NCBI GenBank assembly: GCA_964276235.1
Contig: CAXYEK010000001.1
Span: forward strand, 682,001-746,000
Source: SCGC-AAA076-P13 sp964276235
GTDB lineage: Bacteria; Pseudomonadota; Gammaproteobacteria; Magnimaribacterales; D2472
Reading direction: 5' to 3'
DNA length: 64,000 bases
Shown: one piece after another, positions 16,667 to 27,079 of the stretch
Layout: the number at the start of each line of letters is the position of its first letter
Numbering within the stretch: the stretch's first letter is position 1
Notes under the pieces: generated by a model
The model's input: the letters and a program-made list of their open reading frames with translations, nothing else
What the model was told of the DNA's origin: nothing
Databases searched by the model: none
Position numbers and translations under genes: made by a program

Positions 16667-18599
16667 ATGAACATAACATTACCAGATGGAAGCATTCGCG
16701 AATTAGATTTAGGATCAACTGGATTAGACCTGGCTAGTAGTATTGGGCCTGGTCTTGCTAAAGCAGCAATTGCAGTAACTGTTAATGGTGTTCAAAGGGA
16801 CTTAAGTGATCCTATAAACGAAGACTCTTCAGTATCTATAATTACTATCGACTCAGACGAAGGTTTAGAGATAATGAGGCATACTCTTACAGCTCAAGTT
16901 CTTGCCAGAGCGGTAAAAAATCTATACCCAGGAACTAAATTAGCTATTGGACCAACTATTACTGATGGTTTTTATTATGACTTTGAATTTAAGAAACCAA
17001 TATCACCTGAAGACTTAGAAAGTATTGAAAAAGAAATGAAAAAAATCATTGCAGGTAATTCATCAATAACAAAATCATTTCATACAAAAGAAGAAGCAAT
17101 CAATGTATTTAGAAATGAAGGTGAGTCATATAAAGAATCTATAGTATCTGATTCGCAACAAGAAGATAATTTCCAACTTTATACTCAAGATGACTCTGAA
17201 TTTGTTGATTTATGCAGAGGACCGCATTTACCAAATTTGAAACATATTGGAGCTTTTAAGTTAACAAAATTAGCTGGAGCATATTGGAAAGGTGATTCTA
17301 AAAACAAAATGCTAACAAGAATTTATGGAACTGCATGGAAAAACGAAAAAGATTTAAATGCCCATCTTCATACAATAGAAGAAGCAGAAAAAAGAGATCA
17401 TAGAAAGCTTGGCAAAGAAATGAATTTATTTCATTTTCAGGAAGAAGCTCCTGGAATGGTATTTTGGCATCCGGATGGCTGGACTATATATAGATTACTT
17501 CAAAATTTTATAAGAAGTAAATTAGAAAAAAGCTCTTATAAAGAAATAAATACTCCTCAAGTTGTTGATAGAAAACTTTGGGAAGCATCTGGTCATTGGG
17601 ATAAATATAGAGAAAATATGTTTATTACAGAGATTGATGAAGAGCATGCTAATGAAAAGAGAACAAATGCATTAAAACCTATGAATTGTCCATGTCATGT
17701 CCAAATATATAATCAAGGACTTAAGTCTTACAGAGACCTTCCATTAAGATACGCAGAGTTTGGTTCATGTCATAGATATGAAGCCTCTGGAACTATGCAT
17801 GGGTTAATGCGAGTAAGAGGCTTTACTCAAGATGATGGTCATATTTTTTGTACCGAAGAACAAATTGAATCAGAGACAGGATTATTTATTGAATTACTCT
17901 CCGAAATCTACAGCGATCTAGGCTTTGATAAATTTGAAATTAAACTATCAACTCGTCCAGAAACAAGAGTAGGTAGTGATGAGGTATGGGATAAAGCAGA
18001 AAGTGCTCTTGAGTCTGCTATAAATAAATTAGAACTTCCATATGAACTGGCAGAGGGTGATGGAGCTTTCTACGGACCAAAACTTGATTTTGTTTTAACC
18101 GATGCTATTGGAAGAGAGTGGCAGTGTGGAACTTTCCAGGCAGATTTCAATTTACCTGAAAGGCTTGATGCAGAATACGTTGGAGAAGATGGTTCAAAAC
18201 ACAGACCTGTGATGATTCACAGAGCAGTTTTGGGTTCTTTTGAGAGATTTATTGGTGTTTTAATTGAGAACTACTCTGGAAAACTTCCTTTTTGGCTTGC
18301 TCCAAGACAGGTTGCAGTAGCAACAATTATCTCAGACGTAGATGATTATGCTTCGGAAGTTATCGACTTATTGAAGAGCGCTGGCATTAGATGTCATGCT
18401 GATACTCGGAAATGAAAAGATTAGTTATAAAGTTAGAGAACACAGTGCAGCAAAAGTTCCAGTAATTATGGCCCTAGGAAAAAGGGAAAAATCAGATAGA
18501 ACTGTATCCATTCGCAGAATTGGCAGTGATAAAACTGAGAGCATGAGTTTGGATGAAGCTGTGAAGATCTTAACTAAAGAAAATATAAATCCTAGCTAG
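16667..18599 (+). CDS. thrS: Threonyl-tRNA synthetase (one reading-frame break)
   Basis: The main frame carries the N-terminal TGS domain, the tRNA-SAD editing domain and class II motifs (RYAEFGSCHRYEASGTMHGLMRVRGF spans motif 2), including the zinc cysteine in MNCPCH. It stops at 18415 in the anticodon-binding domain. A second frame (about 18410-18599) carries on with NEKISYKVREHSAAKVPV and ends normally. Removing one A from CGGAAATG near 18412 restores about 643 residues. The gene is essential, so this is probably a sequence error. infC, a frequent partner, is not next to it. Confidence 0.92.
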
Positions 18600-18611
18600 A
18601 ATTAGTCTGAA

Positions 18612-18815
18612 ATGTTTTTTAGAAAATTGTTTATTCTTCCAATAAGATTCTATAGATACTTCATATCACCCTTGTTTCCTCCCTCATGCAGATTTACTCC
18701 AACTTGCTCACAATATGCAATAGAGTCAATTGAGCAATTTGGAATATTTAAAGGCTCATATCTTGCGGTCAAAAGATTATCTAAGTGTCATCCTTGGTAT
18801 AAAGAAAACAGTTAA
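18612..18815 (+). CDS. yidD: Membrane protein insertion efficiency factor YidD
   Basis: 67 residues. LPIRFYRYFISPLFPPSCRFTPTCSQYAIESIEQFG is the family core with its conserved cysteines, and KRLSKCHPW follows. The usual C-terminal G-GYDPVP tail is missing: the protein ends HPWYKENS. YidD normally lies near rpmH-rnpA-yidC; here it follows thrS by 12 bases. It is thought to help YidC-dependent membrane insertion. Confidence 0.85.
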   Translation: MFFRKLFILPIRFYRYFISPLFPPSCRFTPTCSQYAIESIEQFGIFKGSYLAVKRLSKCHPWYKENS

Positions 18816-18950
18816 TTTTTTTCATGATTTAGTAGCAAATAAGTCAAGGACTATTATTTATTTAATATATACATTTTCTATATATATATGGCATTTAATG
18901 CTATAGTTTTTGTACATTGAAGTTCAAATATGCCAATAGGGGGGTTTAAT

Positions 18951-21658
18951 ATGAACAAATTATCTAGATTTACATTAGCTAGTGTGGGTTTTCTTTTCTT
19001 TATTTCTTCAAATCTTATTGCACAAGAAGTTGAAGAAGTTGTTGTAACTTCGACTAAAAAAGCTGAGTCTATTCAAGACCTTGCTTTATCTATCGAAGCT
19101 TTAACTTCAGAAGACTTAGCAGCTAATATGGTAGAAAATATTGATGACTTAGCAGAAGTTATTCCTGGCTTAACAGTTGCCAAAGGTATAGGTTCTGGTG
19201 CTGCTTACTCAATTAGAGGAACTGGTTCATACGGTGTTGGTGCTGCTGTTGTGGAGCTGTAGTAACAGCTTCTAACGGTCATAGCTACAATTCATCCACT
19301 ATTGCTGATATCGGCTTTTTCGATGTAGAGCGTATTGAAGTTTTAAAAGGACCTCAGGGTACTTTATCTGGAAGAAATGCTGTTGCCGGTTTAATCAATA
19401 TGATTACTGCTAGACCTACATCTGAACTTGAAGGTTCTGTGAGCGTTCAAATGGGTAACTACAATTCAAATACTACCAATATGGTTGTTAATGTACCTTT
19501 AAGTGATAGTCTTAGATCAAGACTTGCTATCACTTCAAAAACAAGAGACGGTACGTCAAGAAATATTCATACTGGAACTGATTTTAATGATATTGATTCA
19601 TACGGTGTTAGATTTTCTCTAGATGCAGATATCGGTGATGATTCTACTCTTCAATTTACATACGAAATGTATGAGGGTGACGATAACAGATCAAATGTAG
19701 GAACATCTCTTTGTGAACCTCATGTAGTATTGGGTTGTAATCCATTAACAAGAGGCTCACTGAATACACCACCAGACTCAAGAGGAAGTACAGCTGCTCT
19801 ATTTAATCTTATTGGTGCCCTAAATAATACGGCTGATAAGAACACTATGACGGTGCTATTGTTCCTGTCGGGTTCAGAACAGCAAACGTGAATAGAATCC
19901 CTATACATAAACAGGTTGCTGAAATGAGTACGTTACAATTTGATACTCAACTTAACGATTATTTAAGCTTAACTGCTAAATACTCTTATGCAACGAGAGA
20001 TTATCAGCATATGAATGATAATGATTACTCTGTTTCTGTTAGCCATTCCCAGGACTTATTCCTTCACTACCAATTCCAATGTCTTGGACTGGTTGTTTTG
20101 GTAATACAGGCGGTATTAATTTTTGTGAAACAATTGATACAGATAGAACTTATGAATTTGCTACTGTTGTAACTGATACACAACAAGCTGAAATTTCAAT
20201 AATTTCTGACTATGATGGCCCTGTAAACTTTACAGCAGGAGTTTATACATTCGATCAAGAAATAACAACCAATACCAAGTGCAAACAGCTTCATGGAATA
20301 TGATAGCTGCTGCTGTTAAACATCCTTATAATGTCCCAGTATTTAATGGTGCTTTAACCGGTTACGGTGGTACTGACTTCTTCTTAGCAATGGTTTTAGG
20401 TGCTCCAGCATCTTTAGCTCCTCCAGGAATATTTGCTCTATTAGGCCAACCTAAATACGAAGTACCTACTAATATTCAAGGTTTTATAAACGAAGACCAT
20501 GTTAGAAGTAAGTCTTTTGCTGCATTTGGTGAAATGTATATCGATCTTTCAGACGTTACTAAGTTGACTCTTGGACTAAGATATAACGACGATACTGTTA
20601 AAGACAGTGTTGCTTCATGTCTAACGTTCTTTAGTTGCCCTAAATATCCGCTGTCTCAAAAATTAACGGGTGAATATGGATTTTATCCAACACAAGTTAC
20701 TGAAACAGACGATGCTTTAGCCTATAAGGTTGCTCTTCAACATGATTTAGCTGACAACCAAATGATTTATGCAAGTTATACAACAGCTACAAAAGCTGGT
20801 GGTAATAACCCAAATTCAACCGGTACTCCTGATCCTTATGCTCCAGAAGAAACTGGTGTTTTTGAAATGGGAACAAAAAGCATCCTCTTAGATGGTGCTA
20901 TGTTATTTAATGCTTCATTATTTTTAAACGATACAAAAGGAATGTTAATTTCATCCATTGTTGATGCTGGATCAAAAAATAATAACGTTGATGTTGAAGT
21001 TAAAGGTTTTGAAGGAAACATGATTGTGTTTCTAAGTGAAACTGTAAGATTTGATTTCAACTGGCTTGCTGTACAAAGTGAGATTGGCACTTTTAGTCTA
21101 GTCAATCCATTAAATCCTTTTAATGCTTCAGTCAATTGAGTCGTGTTGGAGTCAATGCAGATCCTCAAGGAATTGTTAGATATGTATTAACTGATAAAGG
21201 ACCCTTATTTAAGTCTGCTGGTAGTCTATGTGGAGCACCGTTTAATCCAGCTGGTGGAGTTCCTTGTCCTGCAGCTGCTTTAGGAGTCCCAACGGATGTT
21301 TCAGGCAATGAGTTACCTAACTCACCTGAGCTTTCATATAGTATGGCTCTTAATAAAGATATGATTTCAGATAACGGCAATAACATCTTTCAGACTGACT
21401 CATAGATTCCAAGCTAAGAGATTTGGCGATGTATACAACTCAATAAGATCCTCTGCAGGTGAGCAGAAGTTCTGGGATATGAGAGTAACATATCAACCAA
21501 ATGATGCTGATTGGTACATAGCCTTAGAAGGAAAAAACCTTGCTGATGATCAATTTATAGGAGGCATGGCTGCTTCTAGTGCACTTCAAGGTGGAGGTCA
21601 GTTCTTAACATATACTGATCCTAGAACTTATGGTTTAACTTTTGGAACAACTTTCTAA
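18951..21658 (+). pseudogene. TonB-dependent receptor 1, six reading-frame breaks
   Basis: A signal peptide, a TonB-box-like EVEEVVVT, a plug domain (PGLTVAKGIGSGAAYSIRG, LKGPQGTLSGRNA) and a C terminus ending in Phe after DPRTYGLTFGTT identify an outer-membrane TonB-dependent receptor of about 900 residues. The coding frame changes near 19252, 19845, 20046, 20276, 21136 (one base missing each) and 21380 (one extra); the alignment with the paralogue downstream is continuous through all of them. ATG 18951 is chosen because of the G-rich ribosome-binding site and the signal peptide. It is either a decaying gene or a badly sequenced stretch. The substrate is unknown. Confidence 0.8.
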
Positions 21659-21673
21659 AAAAGAAACTTAAAT

Positions 21674-21702
21674 AAAAAGGCTGGTTTATCCAGCCTTTTT
21701 TT
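21674..21702 (+). terminator. Rho-independent terminator after receptor 1
   Basis: Perfect 11-bp stem AAAAAGGCTGG/CCAGCCTTTTT with a TTTAT loop and a continuing T run. It lies 15 bases after the receptor 1 stop, so receptor 2 needs its own promoter. Confidence 0.9.
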
Positions 21703-21827
21703 ATTTAAAATATCATTACTCAAAAACTTACATTTTTTATATATAAAATTTGTACTCAATATATAGGAAATTTATGCCTTAATTGGCATAATGTACTCAT
21801 ATTAATCTGACATTAAAGGGGAATTCT

Positions 21828-24594
21828 ATGTCGACATTTAAATTGTCTCTAAAAAATTTATTTCTATTACCAATAGTTTTTTTATCGTTTGCCGTTACTT
21901 CTCAAGAAGTTGAAGAAGTTGTAGTTACAGCAACAAAGAAAGCTGAATCTACTCAGGACTTAGCGCTTTCAATTGAAGCACTAACTTCAGAATCGCTAGA
22001 TATTAATCAAGTTTATGATGTCTCTGATCTTGCTGAGGTTATGCCAGGTCTTGAAACAGCTAAAGGTATTGGTTCTGGCTCTGCTTGGACAATAAGAGGT
22101 ATGGGTTCATTTGGTATTGGTGCTGGTGTTATTGCTTCGGTTGTAACTTCAGTTAACGGTCATAGTGTTAATGATAGTGTTTTAGCTGATACTGGATTTT
22201 TTGATTTAGAAAGAGTTGAGGTTCTAAAAGGTCCTCAGGGAACTCTTTTTGGAAGAAACGCAGCAAATGGTGTCATAAACCTAGTTACAGCAAGACCAAC
22301 ATCTGAACTTGAAGGTAAAGTAAGTCTTCAAAGAGGTAATTTTGACAGAAATACGACCAAGATAGTTGTAAACATGCCTGTGTCTGATTCTGTAAGAACT
22401 AGACTTGCTGTAATGTCTAATACAAGAGGCGGCATGGTCAATAACACAGTAACTGGAAATGATTTTGATGATAGAGATGATATGGCAGTTAGATTATCGG
22501 TAGACTGGGATATTTCAGATCGTTACTCAGGTCCAATTTACATACTCAGATCAAAAAAGTGAAGATAATAGATTTCAGGAGGAAGTTTCATTTTGTTCTC
22601 AAAGCTTATTCTTTGGTTGTAGTCCATTCGAAAGAGGTGGTATGAACGTAGCTGCAGATTCTCGTGGTCATTTTTCTGGAGTATTTGCTTTTCTTGCTCA
22701 TTTGCACCCAGATCGTGTTGTCAATGATTTCGCTGGATCAATCCCATCAGGTGATTTTAGTCTAGTTGGTCTAAATAGAGAACCAACTCATTATCAAAAA
22801 CAAACTGTAGCAAATCTTCAGATTAATCATGAATTAAGTGATGATTTACTTTTGACTGCTAAAGTTTCTTATGAAACTAGAGATTTTCATCAGAGTGGAG
22901 ATCAAGATTTATCCTATTCTTCAAATCCATTTCTTGGATCAGGGTATAGTCTTCCTTTGCCCCCAGTTTCAGGCAACCTTTGCTTCGGTGGTGAAAGACA
23001 ATTTTGTGAAAATGTCAATTCAGAGAGAATCTATGACTTTTCTGATGTGGCTTTTAACGGAACACAAATGGAAATTAATTTAGTCTCAGACTTTGATGGC
23101 CCATTTAACTATACGCTTGGAGCTTACACAATAAAAAATAGAAATGACAATGTATACATTGTTCAAACAGCCGGTTCTCAATTTATGACTAGTTTTGGAA
23201 ACCATCCATATAGTAATGTAGTTAGAGGGTTAACTGAAAATGACTGGAGTGGCAAGGCTGGTGTAGCCTTTTATCAAGATATGTTAACTTGGTTAGCTCT
23301 TGTTCCTAATGCTCTTGCATGTCAAGGTGGATCACCTACATGTAATCTTGCTGGACTAGTAGATTATGGAACTCAAACAGCTAAACAGGCTGCATATCCA
23401 GATTTTGTAATACCATGGGAATTAGGCGGTATTATTAATGATCAGAATGTAACAAGTGAATCTAGCGCTCTATATGGAGAAACATATTTTGATTTATCAG
23501 AGGATACTAAATTAACTATAGGCGCACGTTATCAGGATGATGAAACTACATCATGGCTATATAGTGATACTGGTGCTCAAGCTTGGATGATGGCAGGTGG
23601 TTGGCTTGTTGATAACAGAGATACTCTTCCATTTGTAGATGTTACTACTGTTACTGATGATTCATTCTCTTACAAATTAGCACTTCAACATAACCTGTCT
23701 GATGATGTAATGGTATATGGTAGTTATACAACAGCTACAAAAGCTGGTGGTGTTAATGCTGGTGATAACCCTTCAACATATGATCCAGAAGAAGCTGCTG
23801 TCTTAGACTTTGGTTTAAAAAGCATTTTATTAGATGGTGCTATGCTCCTTAACATGAACATATTTAATGCTCAAAATGATGGCTTTCTTATTGCTGCAGT
23901 TGTCAACACTTCAACAGAAAATAGAAATGTAGATGCAGAATTTAAAGGTTTTGAAGGCAATATGTTGGTTTTCTTATCTGAAACTACAAAACTTGAAATG
24001 AATTGGTTATTCCTTGAGCAAGAAGTCGTATCAGATACTATGATTATAGATTATCTTAATCCTACAGGAGCTACTGGAATACTTGGAGCGGGTCAAGTTC
24101 CTCCTTTCAGGGGTTTAATTACAGCTGGTACTATGAACGACGGTACAGTTTGGTATAAATCTGCTGGTTATAATTGCTCTGTACCAGCTATATACACTGC
24201 AGGTTGTGGAGGCATCCCGGGCATAGCACAGAACGTAAAAGGGAATAGTCTTCCTGCATCTCCTGAGGAAACTTATGGAATGTCTTTAACTCAAGATTTC
24301 AATTCAAACAACGGAATGACATCTGCCAGGCTTTCATATAGATATGTAGGTGAAATGGATATGAATATATTTAATATGGAAAGAATGAAATTAGATGAAC
24401 GCGACACATGGGACCTATTAGTAAGATATACACCTAATAGCGATAATTGGTATGCAGGTCTTTATATGAAGAATATTAGAGATAAACAGCATTTACAGGG
24501 ATTGCGTGAATCTAGTAATGTTGGCGGTGGCTCATTACTTGGATCATTTACTGACCCAAGAACTTATGGTGTCCAGTTCGGAGCAAAATTCTAA
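21828..24594 (+). CDS. TonB-dependent receptor 2 (one reading-frame break)
   Basis: About 921 residues after restoring one shift near 22531, where one extra G in TCAGGTCC separates the plug from the barrel. The protein has a signal peptide, TonB-box-like EVEEVVVT, plug motifs VEVLKGPQGTLFGRNAANG, and a long beta-barrel ending in DPRTYGVQFGAKF. It imports an unknown substrate across the outer membrane using TonB energy. The first 77 mature residues are about 70% identical to receptor 1, so the two arose by tandem duplication. An AAAGGGG ribosome-binding site precedes the ATG. Confidence 0.88.
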
Positions 24595-24610
24595 GAAATT
24601 AGATATATTT

Positions 24611-24642
24611 AAAAAAGCTCAGTTTACTGGGCTTTTTTTTTA
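24611..24642 (+). terminator. Rho-independent terminator after receptor 2
   Basis: Twelve-base stem AAAAAAGCTCAG/CTGGGCTTTTTT (one T-G wobble), loop TTTA, followed by further T. It starts 17 bases after the receptor 2 stop. Confidence 0.9.
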
Positions 24643-24658
24643 CTTCATACTACGCTTT

Positions 24659-25132
24659 ATGTTTCATCTCCCTTATAAAACTGATCCAATAATTGTTACT
24701 CAAGATATGTGTGACCATAATTTACACATGAATGTTAATTACTATTACAGAATGTTCGATAGCGTATATACAGACATGTATGTAGAAGATTTAGACTTTA
24801 CTCCAGAGTATATGCAAAGTGGCTTTTCAACCTTTACTCTTGAAGATAGTATTAGATACTTAAAAGAATTTAGACTCGGAGATAATATTTATCCCTCATT
24901 TCATCTGCATAATGTTAATAGAAAGCTTTTACATTTTGTAGGCATTTTATTGAATGAAAAGGATGAATTAGCTGCAGTCTTTGAGACAGTCTTAGGACAT
25001 ATAGATATGAATGCTAGAAAAGTAGTTCCTTTTGATGATCAAAGGCAAAACAATCTTTTAAACTATAAAGCTAATAATAAAATTGATGGTGAGCTACCTT
25101 TTGAAATACGTTTAAAAATAAATGACATATAA
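24659..25132 (+). CDS. Hot-dog fold acyl-CoA thioesterase-like protein
   Basis: 157 residues from the ATG at 24659. DMCDHNLHMNVNYYYRMFDS is the YbgC/4HBT-type active-site pattern (Asp...His-Met-Asn-Val...Tyr), and RLGDNIYPSFHLHNV follows as the second strand. The frame is open further upstream into the receptor gene, but those residues would be encoded across its C terminus and the terminator, so the shorter start is chosen. It probably hydrolyses acyl-CoA esters. The end overlaps the next gene by 11 bases. Confidence 0.75.
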   Translation: MFHLPYKTDPIIVTQDMCDHNLHMNVNYYYRMFDSVYTDMYVEDLDFTPEYMQSGFSTFTLEDSIRYLKEFRLGDNIYPSFHLHNVNRKLLHFVGILLNEKDELAAVFETVLGHIDMNARKVVPFDDQRQNNLLNYKANNKIDGELPFEIRLKINDI

Positions 25133-26120
25133 GTTTATAGTTCCTTTAACCTTTTTCCTTTTAATACCCAATCTTTACTCTGACTCATTTAGCATTATGA
25201 ATTTTAATGCTCAAAATCTTTTTGATACGCTTGATGATGTTGATAAAGACGATAAAGCATATTTACCAATCGAACAAAAACAATCTTTTGAGCACAGAGA
25301 TTCTTGTAATAACATTAATGTGAAAGCCTGGAGAATGGAGTGTTTATATTTAGATTGGAATATAAAAACTAAGGAAATAAAACTTAAAAATTTAGCACAA
25401 AGTATTATTTCTTATGAAGGCAAAGGTGCTGATATTGTTGCGCTTCAAGAAATTGAAAATATGAATATATTGGGACAGTTATTTGAGCTTCTCAGGCCAT
25501 ACGGATATATCGATTACAGCTTATTAGAATCAACTGATGATAGGGGAATTGATACTGCATTTATTTCAAAGTTCAAAATAAATAAGCCTAAGTTACATTA
25601 TGTAAAGTTTTCACCAAAGTATGAGACTAAAGACACAAGGCCAATATTTGAGATAACTATCATGTTCGAAGAAAAGTTGGTTAAAATTTACAACGTTCAT
25701 TTTCCTTCAAATTTTAATGATCTTGAGATGAGATTAGAATCTTTTGATTTATTAAAAAAACTTAGCAAGTCCCATTCTTATCCATCTATTGCGTTAGGAG
25801 ACTTTAATGTAAGTTCTAAGGATGACGATGAGAAGGGTGTCTATAAAAGCCAAGAGGATCACTGGTATGTTGCCCATAGAGAGGCCTGTAAGGGCTGTAA
25901 GGGCACTTTTTTCTACAATTATCGTAAGTCATGGGATTATTTAGATTCTATTCTTATATCAAGAGACAGAGAGATATCCTTTGATAAACAAAGCATCAAT
26001 GTACATAAGACTAAGTTTAATACTTATAAAGATACTGGAAAACCTTACAGATTTGATGGAAAGACTGGAAAGGGAGTATCCGACCATTTTCCAATGGTAG
26101 CAAGAATAAATTTAGATTAG
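25122..26120 (+). CDS. Secreted endonuclease/exonuclease/phosphatase family protein
   Basis: 332 residues with a signal peptide (about 1-20). Family motifs follow in order: MNFNAQNLFDT (metal-binding Asn), VALQEIEN (metal-binding Glu), YNVHFPSN, ALGDFNVSS and the terminal SDHFPMVARI (Asp-His). Such EEP proteins may be nucleases or phosphodiesterases; an extracellular location suggests nutrient scavenging from nucleic acids or phospholipids. The cysteine-bearing ACKGCKGTFFYNYRKSWDYLD segment is typical of the extracellular nuclease-like branch. It converges with the MerC-like gene, sharing the last few bases. Confidence 0.8.
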   Translation: MTYKFIVPLTFFLLIPNLYSDSFSIMNFNAQNLFDTLDDVDKDDKAYLPIEQKQSFEHRDSCNNINVKAWRMECLYLDWNIKTKEIKLKNLAQSIISYEGKGADIVALQEIENMNILGQLFELLRPYGYIDYSLLESTDDRGIDTAFISKFKINKPKLHYVKFSPKYETKDTRPIFEITIMFEEKLVKIYNVHFPSNFNDLEMRLESFDLLKKLSKSHSYPSIALGDFNVSSKDDDEKGVYKSQEDHWYVAHREACKGCKGTFFYNYRKSWDYLDSILISRDREISFDKQSINVHKTKFNTYKDTGKPYRFDGKTGKGVSDHFPMVARINLD

Positions 26121-26461
26121 TTTTGTAATCTGTGATTCCAAAGATGGGCTGCTATCAAAAGAGTACCAAAAAATAAAGTTAGTATTATTTCAAAAAAAGT
26201 ACTTAAAAATAAGGCTGTAAACAAGCCTATCATTCCAGTAATTCCCATAATCAATGGTAGTGGCTTTCTATGATTTCTATATGCAGTAGGGAAGCTTATA
26301 AGACCAATTAATATGACAAGTACTAAAAGAATTGGATGAATAAATTGTTCTGAAGTTTTATAGAAGTTAATTGTGCCGACACCGCCCCAAATGATGAAAG
26401 TAAATATAAGGCAATGCACAACACAAAGTCCTGAGAAGAAAACCCCTAGCTTATCTTTCAT
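26117..26461 (-). CDS. MerC-domain membrane protein
   Basis: 114 residues, four hydrophobic helices. FFSGLCVVHCLIF carries the C-xxx-HC pattern of the MerC family, and FIHPILLVLVI and AYRNHRKPLPLIMGITG match later parts. MerC was named for mercuric ion uptake, but many marine homologues have no mer operon nearby and none is seen here. Function is therefore unassigned. A cupin gene lies 17 bases upstream on the same strand. Confidence 0.75.
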   Translation of the reverse strand: MKDKLGVFFSGLCVVHCLIFTFIIWGGVGTINFYKTSEQFIHPILLVLVILIGLISFPTAYRNHRKPLPLIMGITGMIGLFTALFLSTFFEIILTLFFGTLLIAAHLWNHRLQN

Positions 26462-26478
26462 GAATTGTTTTAGGTCGA

Positions 26479-26877
26479 CTAAGTTCTCCAGCCACCTCTA
26501 TCGAAGACTCTTAAATAGGTCAATTGATCATGCTCAGATGCATTTATCACTTTTGCATAATCACCTGATTCAACTAATATCACGTCGCCAGAAGTCAGTT
26601 CATATGAATCTTTATGCTCAACCCCATAAGATGGATCAGAGCCATGTCCTTCATCAGAATTCATATACTCAATTACTTCCATAATTCCACGACCGTTAGT
26701 AATAACATATACAACATCTGAATCTATAAGTTTATGACCATGAGTTGATTTGCCAGGCTGAATAACAGTCTTACTAGCAATGATTCTTTTAAGTAAATCA
26801 TTGGTCCATACCGCATAGTCTTCATTAACGTTGCTTGGCGAACCGCCAACTCTAAAATTATTGTATTTTTTTGCCAT
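26479..26877 (-). CDS. Cupin-domain protein
   Basis: 132 residues. STHGHKLIDSDVVYVITNGRGIMEV and LTSGDVILVESGDYAKVIN give the two cupin motifs, with His residues in the first. The N terminus contains YAVWTNDLLKRIIASKTVIQPGKS. Small single-domain cupins bind metals, sugars or act as isomerases or dioxygenases; no specific function can be assigned. It probably forms a two-gene unit with the MerC-like gene and diverges from metY. Confidence 0.7.
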   Translation of the reverse strand: MAKKYNNFRVGGSPSNVNEDYAVWTNDLLKRIIASKTVIQPGKSTHGHKLIDSDVVYVITNGRGIMEVIEYMNSDEGHGSDPSYGVEHKDSYELTSGDVILVESGDYAKVINASEHDQLTYLRVFDRGGWRT

Positions 26878-26949
26878 TATTTTTCCTCAATAAACAAACA
26901 TAATTATAGTTATTTACAACAAACATGCTAGTAAATAGTTCCTTAAGAG

Positions 26950-26977
26950 TTGTTATTTAAATCTATTAAAATATAAT
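26950..26977 (+). promoter_or_regulatory. Predicted promoter for the metY transcript
   Basis: TTGTTA (26950-26955) and a perfect TATAAT (26972-26977) are 16 bases apart. Transcription would start near 26984, exactly at the 5' end of the predicted riboswitch. Confidence 0.65.
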
Positions 26978-26983
26978 AAATCT

Positions 26984-27030
26984 ACGCCATTTTGACATCA
27001 GCTTGCCGGCGTTCTAAATAGGCTAAAGAG
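26984..27030 (+). promoter_or_regulatory. SAM-II/SAM-V-type S-adenosylmethionine riboswitch
   Basis: Stem P1 is CGCC (26985-26988) with GGCG (27008-27011), enclosing a loop that starts ATTTTGACATCAG. A pseudoknot forms between AGCTT (27000-27004) and AGGCT (27020-27024). The 3' segment TTCTAAATAGGCTAAAGAG matches the SAM-II pattern UAAA...GCUAAA as I remember it from the Sargasso Sea metX element. It lies at the start of the transcript leader of metY, a methionine-biosynthetic gene, which is the expected target. I cannot separate SAM-II from SAM-V by eye. Confidence 0.75.
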
Positions 27031-27059
27031 AATTTAGTACTTCTCTCGTTGATTTTTTT
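27028..27059 (+). terminator. Possible riboswitch expression platform (hairpin plus T run)
   Basis: GAGAA (27028-27032) can pair with TTCTC (27041-27045), and a seven-T run follows at 27053-27059. The 5' arm overlaps the last riboswitch bases, so ligand binding and hairpin formation may compete. The eight-base gap before the T run makes a standard terminator doubtful; control of ribosome binding (AGGAA at 27071) is an alternative. Confidence 0.35.
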
Positions 27060-27079
27060 AATCTTTAAATAGGAATACT

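Noticed and set aside
18600..18950. infC-rpmI-rplT after thrS
   Set aside because: This common order was looked for, but the region holds only yidD and the receptor upstream sequence.
20836..21168. Minus-strand open frame inside receptor 1
   Set aside because: It is antisense to a well-aligned part of the TonB-dependent receptor and has no ribosome-binding site or family features.
24506..24658. Upstream extension of the thioesterase gene into the receptor 2 3' end
   Set aside because: The extra residues come from the alternate frame of the receptor C terminus and cross a strong terminator; the thioesterase domain is complete from 24659.
26117..26461. Mercury resistance operon
   Set aside because: Only a MerC-like protein is present; no merR, merT, merP or merA is near, so resistance cannot be inferred.
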